Positions 43,252 through 52,354 are shown, counted from the first letter of the stretch. The stretch is DNA of 64,000 bases from G965247475 sp965247475 (GCA_965247475.1 OZ252016.1:1674001-1738000); one strand, 5' to 3'. Program-made: numbers and translations. Notes: generated from the letters alone by a model not told the origin.

Positions 43252-45098
43252 TGGCGTTGCCGGGCACGCTGAGGCGCGGGACGTTCGCCACGGAGGAGAG
43301 CGAGCCCGCGGAACTCGATCGCCGGGTCCTTGGCCGCCTGCTGCGCTACCTGCTCCTAGACCGGCTGCAGGCGGCGATCAGCGTCGTCGCGGTGATCGGC
43401 GTCGCGGGCTTCGGGATGGCGCAGCCCGCCATCATCGGGCTGGCGATCGACCAGGGCATTCGGGAGCGCGATCCCGACGTGCTCACGGTGGCCGCGCTGC
43501 TGTTCATCGGGGTCACCGCCGGGCACGCGGCTGCGTCGGCCGTGAACATGCTGGCGGCGGCGCGGATCGGGCAGACGATGCTCCATCACCTGCGCACGCA
43601 GCTGTTCGGGCACTACCAGCGGCTTTCCGTGCGGTTCTTCGACCGCCAGATCACCGGCCGGCTGATCAGCCGGATCGCGTCCGACGTGGAGGCGATCGGC
43701 GAGGCGCTGAGCGAGGGCGTGCTCGGAAGCGTGAGCGAGCTGATGACGCTGGTCGGAATTCTGGCGGCGATGCTGCTGCTGAACTGGCAGCTGGCCCTGA
43801 TCGCGATCACGGTGACACCGGCGATGTTCGTGGCCGCCCACATCCTGGCGCGGCTGGTGCGCCGGGCCCACCGGCGCACGCGCGCGCTCACGTCCACGAT
43901 GAACGGCGTGATCGCCGAGTCGATCCTGGGTATGCGGGTGACTCAGGCCTTCGGGCGCGAAGCCGTGAATCTCGAGCGGTTCGACGAGGTGAGCCGCGCC
44001 CAGGCGCGCGCGCACAGGCGGACGTACACGCTGTCGTCGGCCGCCATTCCAATGGTCGAGATCTTCACGGCCGTCGCCACCGGACTGGTGCTGTGGTTCG
44101 GGGGCAGCTTTGTGCTGGGCGACGTGGGCGGATTGACGGTGGGCGTGGTCACGGCCTTCGTGCTGTACGTCGAGCGCTTCTTCACGCCGATTCAAGAGCT
44201 CGCGGCGGCGTACGAGAGCATTCAGGGCGCGCTCGCGTCGGGCGAGCGCGTGTTCGAGGTGCTGGACACCAAGCCCGAGCTGGAGGATGCGCCGGATGCC
44301 TCCGAGCTCGAAGCCGTGGAGGGCCGCGTTCGATTCGAGCACGTTGACTTCGCGTATGACGAAGGGATGCCGGTGCTGCGCGATGTAAGCCTCGACGCGG
44401 CGCCGGGCGACATGATCGCGCTGGTCGGCGCGACTGGGTCGGGCAAGAGCACCATCATCAATCTCCTGTTCAGGTTCTACGACGTGCGCGGCGGCGCGAT
44501 CACCATCGACGGTCGCGACATCCGATCGGTCACGCAGCGATCGCTGCGCCGGCACATGGCGCTGGTGCTGCAGGAGCCCTTCCTGTTCAGCGGAAGCATC
44601 CGAGACAACATCGCGTACGCGCGGCCGGATGCGACCGAGGATGACGTGGTCGCGGCGGCGCGGACCGTGCGCCTGGACGAGTTCGTGAGCGGGCTGCCGT
44701 TCGGCTACGACACACAGATCGAGGAACGCGGCGGCGGGCTGTCGTTGGGACAGCGTCAGCTCGTGTCGTTCGCGCGCGCCATCTTGATGGACCCGCGCAT
44801 CCTGGTGCTCGACGAAGCCACCAGCAGCGTGGATACCCAGACCGAAGCGCTGGTGCAGGAGGCGCTCGAGTCGCTGATGCGAGGCCGCACGACATTCGTG
44901 ATCGCCCACCGGCTCTCGACCGTTCGCAAGGCGACGGAGATCGCAGTGCTCGACTCCGGACGCATCATCGAGCGCGGCTCGCACGCGGATCTGCTGGCGC
45001 TCGAAGGCCTGTACCATCGGTTGTACAACCTAGGATTCTCGACCGCCGACGAGGTGGACTCGGCAGCCCGCGTCGATCGCCCGCCGTCGGTCGACTGA
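43251..45098 (+). CDS. ABC exporter subunit B (intact Walker B)
   Basis: Partner half-transporter of 615 residues, ATG overlapping the previous stop (TGATG). Six membrane helices are followed by an ATPase with Walker A GATGSGKS (393-400), Walker B and catalytic Glu VLDE (D521, E522), but a divergent signature, LSLGQ (497-501). With subunit A this gives one competent ATP site (B Walker motifs plus A LSGGQ) and one degenerate site, as in TM287/288-type heterodimers. Confidence 0.93.
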   Translation: MALPGTLRRGTFATEESEPAELDRRVLGRLLRYLLLDRLQAAISVVAVIGVAGFGMAQPAIIGLAIDQGIRERDPDVLTVAALLFIGVTAGHAAASAVNMLAAARIGQTMLHHLRTQLFGHYQRLSVRFFDRQITGRLISRIASDVEAIGEALSEGVLGSVSELMTLVGILAAMLLLNWQLALIAITVTPAMFVAAHILARLVRRAHRRTRALTSTMNGVIAESILGMRVTQAFGREAVNLERFDEVSRAQARAHRRTYTLSSAAIPMVEIFTAVATGLVLWFGGSFVLGDVGGLTVGVVTAFVLYVERFFTPIQELAAAYESIQGALASGERVFEVLDTKPELEDAPDASELEAVEGRVRFEHVDFAYDEGMPVLRDVSLDAAPGDMIALVGATGSGKSTIINLLFRFYDVRGGAITIDGRDIRSVTQRSLRRHMALVLQEPFLFSGSIRDNIAYARPDATEDDVVAAARTVRLDEFVSGLPFGYDTQIEERGGGLSLGQRQLVSFARAILMDPRILVLDEATSSVDTQTEALVQEALESLMRGRTTFVIAHRLSTVRKATEIAVLDSGRIIERGSHADLLALEGLYHRLYNLGFSTADEVDSAARVDRPPSVD

Positions 45099-45123
45099 GG
45101 GCAGCAGCCGCCGCCGAGCGCTC

Positions 45124-45804
45124 ATGGGATTGTCGCTCCAGCGGATCGAGACCACGCTGCACCACGAGCTCATCCCGCCCGCGGCCGGGGGAGACGCACA
45201 CCCGACATTGGTGCTCCTGCACGGACTCGGCGCGAACGAGGACGGTCTATTGCCGCTGGCGGTCGAGTTGGGCCGCGACGACGTGCTCGCAATCGGCGCG
45301 CGAGCGCCGCACCCGTACCTATCCGGATTCGGTCAGGGTTACGCCTGGTACGACTTCGAGGCGCCGGGACAGGCGAGGGCGCGCAGCGTCGAGGCGGCGG
45401 TGGGCTTGCTCGAGTCTTTCGTGGAGGAGGTGATCGCGGGCTACCCGGTCGATCCGCGGCGCCTGTTCCTGCTCGGCTTCAGCCAGGGCGCGGTGATGGC
45501 GCTGGCCGTCTCGCTGCGGCGTCCGGACCTGGTTGCGGGCGTCATAGCGCTCAGCGGGTATCTGCCGCCGGATTCGAAGCCCGTCCGGGCGGATGAGGGA
45601 CGGCGGTTTCCAGTGTTCATCGGGCACGGAACCGACGATCCGCTGATCGGAGTGCAGGCGGCACGAGACGCCGCCGATGCGCTTCGGACCGGCGGATACG
45701 AGGTGAGCCTGCATGAGTACCCAGCCGCGCACTCGCTCACGGCGGCGGAGCTCGCCGACGTGAGCGGCTGGCTCGATAGACAGATCGGCAAAATCCCGAC
45801 CTGA
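45124..45804 (+). CDS. Phospholipase/carboxylesterase family alpha/beta hydrolase
   Basis: A 226-residue cytoplasmic esterase of the YpfH/carboxylesterase type. It has LHGLGANEDG (oxyanion region), the nucleophile elbow GFSQGA, the Asp in GHGTDDPLI and the His in AAHSL. The substrate is unknown. It ends inside a palindromic repeat: the TGA at 45802-45804 lies in the hairpin at 45795-45812, so the last residues (KIPT) come from the repeat. It starts at the ATG at 45124. Confidence 0.88.
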   Translation: MGLSLQRIETTLHHELIPPAAGGDAHPTLVLLHGLGANEDGLLPLAVELGRDDVLAIGARAPHPYLSGFGQGYAWYDFEAPGQARARSVEAAVGLLESFVEEVIAGYPVDPRRLFLLGFSQGAVMALAVSLRRPDLVAGVIALSGYLPPDSKPVRADEGRRFPVFIGHGTDDPLIGVQAARDAADALRTGGYEVSLHEYPAAHSLTAAELADVSGWLDRQIGKIPT

Positions 45805-45817
45805 AGGTCGGGCCACC
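45795..45817. repeat. Palindrome, copy B of the dispersed REP-like element
   Basis: The 8-bp stem CCCGACCT/AGGTCGGG (45795-45812) and five following bases match copy A at 3693 exactly, then diverge. It lies between the convergent esterase and aspS genes and contains the esterase stop codon. Either strand can form the hairpin, so it may also terminate both transcripts. Confidence 0.6.
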
Positions 45818-45837
45818 GGGCGCGAGGCGCCGCGGCG

Positions 45838-47649
45838 TCAGGAGGCGGGTGGCTCGTCGCGGAGCCGGATGTGGAGTTCCTCGAGCTGGTCGTCAGTGAT
45901 CGGTGAGGGCGCGCCAAGCATGAGGTCGAGCCCGGCCTGATTCTTCGGGAACACCGTCACATCGCGCAGGTTCTCGGTGTCGCCCAGGATCATCGCGATG
46001 CGATCCACCCCCATCGCGATGCCGCCGTGCGGCGGCGCACCGTACTCGAACGCCCGCAGCATGTGGCCGACCTGCTCCTCGGTCGAGGCGGGATCGTTTC
46101 CCATCACCTCGTAGATGCGGCGGAGGTCCTTGGCGCGATGCGCTCGGATGCTGCCGCCGCCGATCTCGTGCCCGTTGCAGATCAGGTCGTATTGCTTCGA
46201 GAGGGCCTTTCCAGGATCGGAGTAGAGCAGCTCGAACGAGTCGTCGGCGGGCGCGCAGAACGGATTGTGCGAGAACGTGAACCCCTCCTCGTCCTCGACC
46301 CGCTCGAACAGCGGGAAGTCGATGATCCACGTGAAGGCCAGTACATCCGGGTCGATCAGACCGAGGGCCGCGCCCAGGTGGACGCGCAGCTCGGCAAGCG
46401 CCGCGCCGACGATCTCGGGGCGGTCGGCGACCATGCAGACGAGATCACCCTGTTCGGCGCCGGCCGACATCGCAAGCTCGACGACCGCGGCTTCGCCGAG
46501 GAATCGCTCGAGGGGCGATCGAACCGAGCCGTCGGCGGCGAGCGCGATCGTGACCATGCCCTTCGCGCCGCCCTCCTTGACAATGTCGGTGAGGCGATCG
46601 ATCTGCTTGCGCGAGCGACTTGCACCGCCGGGCACAACGATCGCCTTGACCCGCCCGCCGGCGGCAAGCGCGTCGTCGAAGATGCGGAATCCGGCGCCCC
46701 GAACGGCCTCCGAGACATCGCTGAGCTCGAGGCCGAAGCGCAGGTCCGGAACATCGGTTCCAAAGCGGTCGAGCGCCTCGGCATACGTGAGCCGCGGGAA
46801 CGGATCCTCCAGCCGCGACTTCTCGGAGAGCTGGTCGGTGATGACGACGTAGAGCTCCTGGATCAGGGATAGCACGTCCTCGCGTTCCACGAAGGCCATC
46901 TCGATGTCGAGCTGGGTGTGCTCGGCCGAGCGGTCGGCCCGCAGGTCCTCGTCGCGGTACGCGCGCGCGAGCTGAAAGTAGCGGTCGAGCCCACCGACCA
47001 TCAGCAGCTGCTTGAGCTGCTGGGGCGACTGCGGCAGCGCGTAGAAGTGTCCCGGGTGGTGGCGGCTCGGGACGACGAAATCGCGCGCGCCCTCCGGCGT
47101 GCTCTTGACGAGCGTGGGCGTCTCGAGCTCGAGGAAACCGCGCGCCCAGAGGAACTCACGCATGATTCGTGTGATGCGGAATCGAAGCTCGGTGAGCTCG
47201 AGCATGCGTCGCCGCCGGAGGTCCAGGTACCGGTATTCCAGCCGCAGCGACTCATCCACGTCGGCGCCGGATGTGACCTCGAACGGCAGCGGAGCGGACG
47301 GTGCCAGGATGTCGATCGCCGCCGCGGCGACTTCGATCTGGCCGGTGGCGAGACCCGGGTTTGCGGTTCCGTTGGGCCGCGCCCGCACCTCGCCGCAGGC
47401 GGCTACCACGAACTCGCTGCGTACCGAGGACGCGATCTCGTGCGCCTCCGAGCTGGTCGCACGGTTGACCACGACCTGGGTGATGCCATAGCGGTCACGC
47501 AGGTCGAGAAAGATGAGCCCGCCCTGATCGCGACGTCGGTGGACCCATCCGTTCAGCACGACGGCCGAGCCCGAGTGCTCGGCCCGCAGCTCGCCACAGG
47601 TGTGGCTGCGTTTCGGCCAGCCGGCGTCGGGCGGCGGTTGGGCGTTCAC
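45838..47649 (-). CDS. aspS: Aspartyl-tRNA synthetase (bacterial type)
   Basis: Charges tRNA-Asp (and possibly tRNA-Asn if non-discriminating). 603 residues: N-terminal OB anticodon domain (~18-105), class II core with SPQQLKQLLMVGG, RDEDLRADR and the GAD insertion domain (~290-410), and motif 3 GIAMGVDRIAMI. One motif reads FSHNPF instead of the usual HHPFT. Start GTG at 47649. It is downstream of infC and an unknown gene on the minus strand. Confidence 0.95.
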   Translation of the reverse strand: MNAQPPPDAGWPKRSHTCGELRAEHSGSAVVLNGWVHRRRDQGGLIFLDLRDRYGITQVVVNRATSSEAHEIASSVRSEFVVAACGEVRARPNGTANPGLATGQIEVAAAAIDILAPSAPLPFEVTSGADVDESLRLEYRYLDLRRRRMLELTELRFRITRIMREFLWARGFLELETPTLVKSTPEGARDFVVPSRHHPGHFYALPQSPQQLKQLLMVGGLDRYFQLARAYRDEDLRADRSAEHTQLDIEMAFVEREDVLSLIQELYVVITDQLSEKSRLEDPFPRLTYAEALDRFGTDVPDLRFGLELSDVSEAVRGAGFRIFDDALAAGGRVKAIVVPGGASRSRKQIDRLTDIVKEGGAKGMVTIALAADGSVRSPLERFLGEAAVVELAMSAGAEQGDLVCMVADRPEIVGAALAELRVHLGAALGLIDPDVLAFTWIIDFPLFERVEDEEGFTFSHNPFCAPADDSFELLYSDPGKALSKQYDLICNGHEIGGGSIRAHRAKDLRRIYEVMGNDPASTEEQVGHMLRAFEYGAPPHGGIAMGVDRIAMILGDTENLRDVTVFPKNQAGLDLMLGAPSPITDDQLEELHIRLRDEPPAS

Positions 47650-47664
47650 GGGCAGGCGCTGACC

Positions 47665-48297
47665 TTACGCATCTTCGGTGCGAATCGTCTCGACGGCAGC
47701 GCACCAGAAGGCGACCCGCTCGGCGCGGGGCACCCCGCCGCCCGGCAGCGGCTCGTCGGATTCAAGCTGCTCCAGCTCGTCATCGCGTCCCTCGAGCAAC
47801 AGGCGCAGCTTAGCCAAAGCGTACGCATACTCAGGATGGAAGTCTACGAGATACGCGATGACCGACCCGGCGGTGCGCTCGAGACGCGCGACGGTGGCTG
47901 GCTCGGCGAGCAAGGTACGGATCTCGGCCAGCGGGCGGCGGCGGCCACGGCCGAGCCGCAGATCGACCTCGATGTAGTTGAGGCCGTATATCTCCAGCGC
48001 GTCCGGCCAGTGGAGCGACAGCTCTTCGAGCGGCATGCGCTCCGGGGCCGGCGGATTGTCGATCGACGCCCGCACGGCGTCCCAATCGACCTCGAGGTCT
48101 GGGTAGAGGGCGGCGAACTCCTCGGTCAGTTGAGCCGTGACCGCCGGGTGATCGCCGAGATACGCGAGGTAGCGGGGCCTGCCCACGTCAGCCGCGTCGA
48201 CGGCCGGCGCATCGACGATCCAGGCTACGCGCACGCGGTGAGTGGCGCCATCGGCGGCCGTTCGGTCCTCGAATCCCCAGAGAACCGAGATCGGCAC
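47665..48297 (-). CDS. Hypothetical protein between infC and aspS
   Basis: 210 residues, mostly alpha/beta without signal peptide or membrane segment. Visible stretches are VAWIVDAP, PRYLAYLGDHPAVTAQL, the acidic middle and EVDLRLG. I do not recognise the family. The codon pattern and clean fit between infC (33 bases) and aspS (15 bases) on the same strand argue that it is real. Start GTG at 48297. Confidence 0.65.
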   Translation of the reverse strand: MPISVLWGFEDRTAADGATHRVRVAWIVDAPAVDAADVGRPRYLAYLGDHPAVTAQLTEEFAALYPDLEVDWDAVRASIDNPPAPERMPLEELSLHWPDALEIYGLNYIEVDLRLGRGRRRPLAEIRTLLAEPATVARLERTAGSVIAYLVDFHPEYAYALAKLRLLLEGRDDELEQLESDEPLPGGGVPRAERVAFWCAAVETIRTEDA

Positions 48298-48330
48298 GCA
48301 GCACCCAGCGCCTCGGGGTGTGACCGTCGG

Positions 48331-48870
48331 CTAGCCGCGGCTGGTCGGCGCCATGATCACGCTGATGACACGACCGTCTTGTTCGGTCGTCACATCGCGC
48401 TCGACGACGCCGTAGTCGGTCAGCGCCGTCTTCACGCGCGCCAGCACCTTGACGCCGTTCGCCGGGTACATGCGCTCGCGACCGCGAAATCGGACGGTGG
48501 CCTTGACCTTGTTGCCGGCGCGGAGAAAGCGCTCGAGCCGCTTGACGAGGAACTCCATGTCATGGTCGTCCGTGCCGGGGCGAAAGCGAACTTCCTTGAC
48601 GATGCCGGCTTTCCGCTTCTTCTTGCCCTCGTTGACCCTGCGATTCTGCGCGTACTTGAACTTGCCGTAGTCGAGGATCTTGGCGACGGGCGGGTGCGCG
48701 GCGGGCGAGACTTCAACGAGATCCAGGCTGCGCTCCCGCGCCAGCTGGAGGGCCTCAGGGGTGGGGACGACACCGATCTGGGTCCCGTTCTCGTCGATCA
48801 GCCGGACCTCGCGAATGCGTATGTCTTCGTTGACGCGGGGCCCGCGGGGACGCGACCGCTGGTCGGCCAT
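48331..48870 (-). CDS. infC: Translation initiation factor IF-3
   Basis: Prevents premature subunit joining and checks initiator tRNA. 179 residues from the ATG at 48870: RVNEDIRIREVRLIDENGTQIGV at the start of the N-domain, EALQLARERSLDLVEVSP, KILDYGKFKY and the C-domain with KEVRFRPGTDDHD. The frame continues far upstream without similarity. The usual followers rpmI and rplT are absent; an unknown gene and aspS follow instead. A start at ATG is notable, as infC often uses rare starts. Confidence 0.94.
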   Translation of the reverse strand: MADQRSRPRGPRVNEDIRIREVRLIDENGTQIGVVPTPEALQLARERSLDLVEVSPAAHPPVAKILDYGKFKYAQNRRVNEGKKKRKAGIVKEVRFRPGTDDHDMEFLVKRLERFLRAGNKVKATVRFRGRERMYPANGVKVLARVKTALTDYGVVERDVTTEQDGRVISVIMAPTSRG

Positions 48871-49028
48871 ACGGCCGCCTGTGGACCTCAGCGGCGATAT
48901 CCCATGGAGTGGTGAATCAACAACCTGCGCAGAGGTTTCAACTGAATTCAAGCTAGCACAGGGGTATTTGACCAGCAATGCAAAGCGTCCACACAAGGGG
49001 TTGGTCAAGGGTGCCGGCGAAACCCCGC

Positions 49029-49037
49029 TGATATACT
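49029..49037 (+). promoter_or_regulatory. Extended -10 element upstream of the PP2C-propeller gene
   Basis: TGATATACT fits an extended -10 (TGnTATACT). It stands about 86 bases before the GTG at 49124, in the 253-base space between infC and this gene. There is no clear -35 at the right distance, as expected for an extended -10 promoter. Confidence 0.45.
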
Positions 49038-49123
49038 GCTGGGTACTCAAGGGGAGGCGTGCGGCTCGGTCGCCGCCATCTCCGGCAGCGCCGTGGGCAC
49101 GCTCGTGGAGAACGGACCCACGC

Positions 49124-51565
49124 GTGGTTGATCTCGGGCAAGCGAGCCTGCGTGGTCGCGCGCCTCGGCACGACAGCACCCGCATCCGTGTAGCCCCGGC
49201 GCCTCCGGCCTTCGCTGCGTTCGGCGACCTTTACCTCGTGATCCAGGGCGGCACCGAGCGCCTATCGGCCGCGTTCGCCGACTCGGTGGTGTCTGCCTTC
49301 TACTCGAACGAGACCTCCAGCGTCATCGCGGGCCTGATGAACAGCATGCGGCGGGCCTCCCATTCGGTAGCGGTGGCGGCCGGCCCGACCGAGCCGCTGG
49401 GCACGCTCGGCGCGACCGGCATGGTGATGACCGGCGATGAGGTGTACATCGCGCAACTGGCGCCGACTCAGGTCTACATCTTGCGCGACTCGAACTTGAG
49501 CGCGCTGCCCGAGACCGCAATGGGAGCGCCCGGCGACGGGACGGAGCTGGACCTCGATCAGGATGTGGACCTGTTTCGCGCACGACTGGAGCCGCGCGAT
49601 GTGATCGTGCTGGCATCGACCGACCTGCGGCACGAGCTGACGCCGCGCGAGATTCAGGGAATGCTCGCGCGGCGCACCGCGCAGGAGGCGGCGCATGACC
49701 TCTGCGCGCTGGCAGCGCAGCGCGGCAGCGACAGCTGCGAGGTCCTGGTCTTGCGGGTCGGCGACGATGTGGGGGCGGTCGTCCAGCCGATCGATTCCGG
49801 GGAACTCGCCGGCCAGCAAATGGCGGTCGCGGCCGCCAGCAACGGCGCGGACCGACCGGGCGTCGGGCGGCGGCCGTCGGTGGCCGTGAACGAGCCCGAC
49901 TGGGACGCGCCGCCGACCGGATCGCGGGAGCCTCCGCACCGTCGCGGCGCGGCTCCATCACTGGGCCAACAGCTCGCATCGCTGCCGGTGCGAGTGCTGA
50001 CGCTCATCCTGGTCTTGCCGGTGATCGTGGTGCGGGCAATCGTCAACGCGGTTTCCGGTGGTGGGCGAGAGGCGCCGCCGCCGAGACCCGCGCCCGGCGT
50101 CCAGTCGGCATCACCAGTCGAGCCACCGCTGCCCGACGACTGGAGTAGTCTTCGCCAACTTCGAGAAGCGGGACCGGCGGGCATGCGCGCGGCGGACGCT
50201 CCCGCCCAGCCGCCAGCCGCTCCGCCGCAGTTCGACTATTCGGTGTCACCAATCGGATCCGGCCGCGATCCATTCCTGTACCGGCGGCGGCGGTCGCTGC
50301 CCGGGCCGGGATCGCTGCTGTTCGCTTTTGCGCTGGTGCTCGTGGTCGTGATGGCGGTGGTGCTGGTGCTCCGCAACGACGGACGGGGCACGCCAGCCGC
50401 CGACGCTCCTTCACCGGGCCCCACCCCCAGCGTGACGAGAGAGGGGGACGAGCCCGTGGCGCCCACCGCCCAAGGACCGGCGCGCGCGCGCGAGCTGTTC
50501 CTCCAAGCCGAGGCCACCTACCGCGAAGCTCTCGATCGCGATCCCAGCCAGGGCCGCGCGGCCATTCTGCTCTTGCTCCGTGACGCCCAGGATCTGGCCA
50601 ACCAGGCACTGGCGGCGGATGTGGACCGCGGGCTCGCGCCCGACATCAACCGGCTGCTCAGCCAAATCGGCCGGGAAGAGGATCAGCTCAACCGCGTGCG
50701 CAAGCTGGTTCCGAGCGCCACGATCGGCGAGTTCGACAGCGCGGGCGTCGGCAGCGCCGTGGAATCGCTCGACGTGCGGGTCGACGCCAAGTTCGTGATC
50801 GACGCCGTGACAGGGCGGGTGGTGGAGTTCGCCACCGCCAAGCAGGGCGCGACGGTGCTTCGCAAGGGTGACGTGGTGGGCGCGGTGACGGTGCAGGATC
50901 CGATCGCGGTGGTGAACCGGGCCCTGAGCGTGCTGGTGATCGACGCGCGCTACAACATCGTCAGCCTGCAGGCCGATCAGAATCCGCGCCTGCTGCGCAT
51001 CGCTGGAACCGAAGAGTGGCGGCGACCGATTGCGTTCGACAACTTCAACAACAACCTCTACGTGCTGGACCCGGAGGCGAACGTGATCTTCAAATACCAG
51101 GCCACGGCCGGCGGCTATGAGGTCGGCTCTGTCAGCTACCTGGACCCGCGCGACCAAATCGACCTGTCCGAGGCCATCGATTTCTCGATCGACGGCGACA
51201 TCTACGTGCTGTTCGCCAACGGGACCGTGCGCCAGTTCCGCGGAGGAACGCCACTGGCGTTCGAGATCACCGGCCTCGAAGGCGAGACGGTGCGAGCCGC
51301 CAAGGTCTTCACCGACGCCAACACCGACAGCCTCTACCTGGTGGATCCCTCCGACAAGCGCATCGTGGAGATCGACAAGCGCGAAGGCTCGGAAGGCGCG
51401 TTCATCCGGCAGTTCAAGTACGCGGGGTCGGACGACTTCTTCGCCGACATTCGCGACATATGGGTCAGCGAGATCGATGGGAAGCTGATCGTGCTCGGGA
51501 AAGACTCGATCCGTCAGTTCGTGCTGCCGCGCGTCCAGGAGTCGGAGCAAGCTCCGGCCAGCTGA
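49124..51565 (+). CDS. Degenerate PP2C-domain protein with two membrane segments and a C-terminal propeller-like region
   Basis: 813 residues from the GTG at 49124. Residues ~30-220 follow the PP2C fold (GDLYLVIQGG, GATGMVMTGDEVYIAQL, PRDVIVLASTDL, SDSCEVLVLRV), but the metal-binding DGMGG and GDSR motifs are replaced (IQGG, APTQ), so catalysis is doubtful. Hydrophobic segments lie at ~289-310 and ~398-416. The extracellular part has a helical stretch (~440-560) and beta repeats (DARYNIVSL, NNLYVLDPEANVIFKY, DIYVLFANGTVRQF, DSLYLVDPSDKRIVEI) like a propeller. It may sense a signal and signal inwards as a pseudophosphatase. Start is uncertain; no good ribosome box. Confidence 0.75.
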   Translation: MVDLGQASLRGRAPRHDSTRIRVAPAPPAFAAFGDLYLVIQGGTERLSAAFADSVVSAFYSNETSSVIAGLMNSMRRASHSVAVAAGPTEPLGTLGATGMVMTGDEVYIAQLAPTQVYILRDSNLSALPETAMGAPGDGTELDLDQDVDLFRARLEPRDVIVLASTDLRHELTPREIQGMLARRTAQEAAHDLCALAAQRGSDSCEVLVLRVGDDVGAVVQPIDSGELAGQQMAVAAASNGADRPGVGRRPSVAVNEPDWDAPPTGSREPPHRRGAAPSLGQQLASLPVRVLTLILVLPVIVVRAIVNAVSGGGREAPPPRPAPGVQSASPVEPPLPDDWSSLRQLREAGPAGMRAADAPAQPPAAPPQFDYSVSPIGSGRDPFLYRRRRSLPGPGSLLFAFALVLVVVMAVVLVLRNDGRGTPAADAPSPGPTPSVTREGDEPVAPTAQGPARARELFLQAEATYREALDRDPSQGRAAILLLLRDAQDLANQALAADVDRGLAPDINRLLSQIGREEDQLNRVRKLVPSATIGEFDSAGVGSAVESLDVRVDAKFVIDAVTGRVVEFATAKQGATVLRKGDVVGAVTVQDPIAVVNRALSVLVIDARYNIVSLQADQNPRLLRIAGTEEWRRPIAFDNFNNNLYVLDPEANVIFKYQATAGGYEVGSVSYLDPRDQIDLSEAIDFSIDGDIYVLFANGTVRQFRGGTPLAFEITGLEGETVRAAKVFTDANTDSLYLVDPSDKRIVEIDKREGSEGAFIRQFKYAGSDDFFADIRDIWVSEIDGKLIVLGKDSIRQFVLPRVQESEQAPAS

Positions 51566-51573
51566 TGTGCGAG

Positions 51574-51591
51574 CCCGGGCGCGAGCCCGGG
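51574..51591 (+). terminator. Putative terminator hairpin after the PP2C-propeller gene
   Basis: CCCGGGC (51574-51580) and GCCCGGG (51585-51591) make a perfect 7-bp stem closed by a GCGA loop, eight bases past the stop codon. It is followed by TCT rather than a long T-run, so it is a probable but not certain terminator. Confidence 0.5.
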
Positions 51592-51655
51592 TCTGGCCGT
51601 AGGAGTCCGCGAGCCTCCGCCCGACGGGCGCCGGTGCGCGCTCAAGGCCAGCCGA

Positions 51656-52130
51656 TCACGAAGGCTCCGATGGCGCAGGAGCCGTTGGGCGGCTGCTCGA
51701 CGCCGTCCTCTCGAACGCAACGGGCAGGGACTTGACACCGCGAACAGCCAGGTTCTGGCGCCGCTCGAGCGCGTTGCCCGCCAGTTGGAGGTTCGGCATG
51801 CGACGGAGGAGGGCGTTGATTGCGATCGGGGCCTCCATGCGTGCCAGGGGGCGCCCACGCACTAGTGAATGCCGAAGCCGAAGGCTACGTGAGGGTTCGG
51901 TTGACGGCGGATGTCGAGGCGATCGGGGTCAGGAAACCGCAGCGGGTCGCGATTCGCGGATCCGATCACGAAGACGACGCGCTGCCCTTCGCGGATGTGC
52001 CGGCCACGCAGCTCGATGTCTTCGGCCGCCCTGCGCCCCGCGCGCTGCACGGGGGGCCGTCGTAGCGCAGCAACTCCTCCGCCGCGCCCTCGACCAGCGA
52101 GGGGTCGTTCTCGAGCTTCCGCACCTCGCG
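51656..52130 (-). pseudogene. Remnant of a cytochrome P450 (C-terminal part)
   Basis: Read right to left in three frames, the stretch gives consecutive P450 pieces: EVRKLENDPSLVEGAAEELL and RYDGPP, then VQRAGRRAAEDIEL and GSANRDPLRFPDPDRLDI, HVAFGFGIH, and after it PLARMEAPIAINALLRRMPNL. A one-base frameshift lies in the C-run near 52050-52057, an in-frame TAG at 51864-51862 replaces the residue before the heme-ligand Cys (CVGAP follows), and a second frameshift lies near 51850. The N-terminal two-thirds are missing. The intact parent would have bound heme and oxidised a small substrate. It fills most of the 718-base gap between 51566 and 52283. Confidence 0.85.
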
Positions 52131-52283
52131 CCAGCCTTACCACCTGACCCGTTGGCGAGGCCTCGACAACATACAAATGACAGGTGAGCGGTTTCGGAGA
52201 TCTGCAAACCAAGGGTCGCGGCAGCCACCCCTGGGTTCGCGGCGTCGGGCCGGAGAGGGCTGGACCTATCCGACGTGAACGGG

Positions 52284-52354
52284 AGCGGGGAACGGGAATC
52301 GAACCCGCGTTTTAGGCTTGGGAAGCCCACGTTGGACCACTCAACTATCCCCGC
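52284..52354 (-). tRNA. tRNA-Gly (anticodon CCC)
   Basis: A 71-nt cloverleaf on the minus strand. Acceptor GCGGGGA pairs with TCCCCGC, the anticodon arm TGGGC/GCCTA encloses TTCCCAA with anticodon CCC, and the T arm GCGGG/CCCGT encloses TTCGATT. No CCA is encoded. It reads GGG codons. Confidence 0.94.

Noticed and set aside
46918..48915. A 665-codon open frame on the plus strand
   Set aside because: Spans aspS, the unknown gene and infC in antisense. Those minus-strand genes have clear motifs; this frame has none.
48680..49123. 148-codon N-terminal extension of the PP2C-propeller gene
   Set aside because: The added sequence overlaps infC on the other strand and its promoter region and shows no PP2C or signal features; the protein fits better from the GTG at 49124.
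51862..52212. A 116-codon minus-strand gene
   Set aside because: Its P450-like stretch is one frame of the broken gene; the first part of the frame has no similarity, so it is scored as pseudogene instead.
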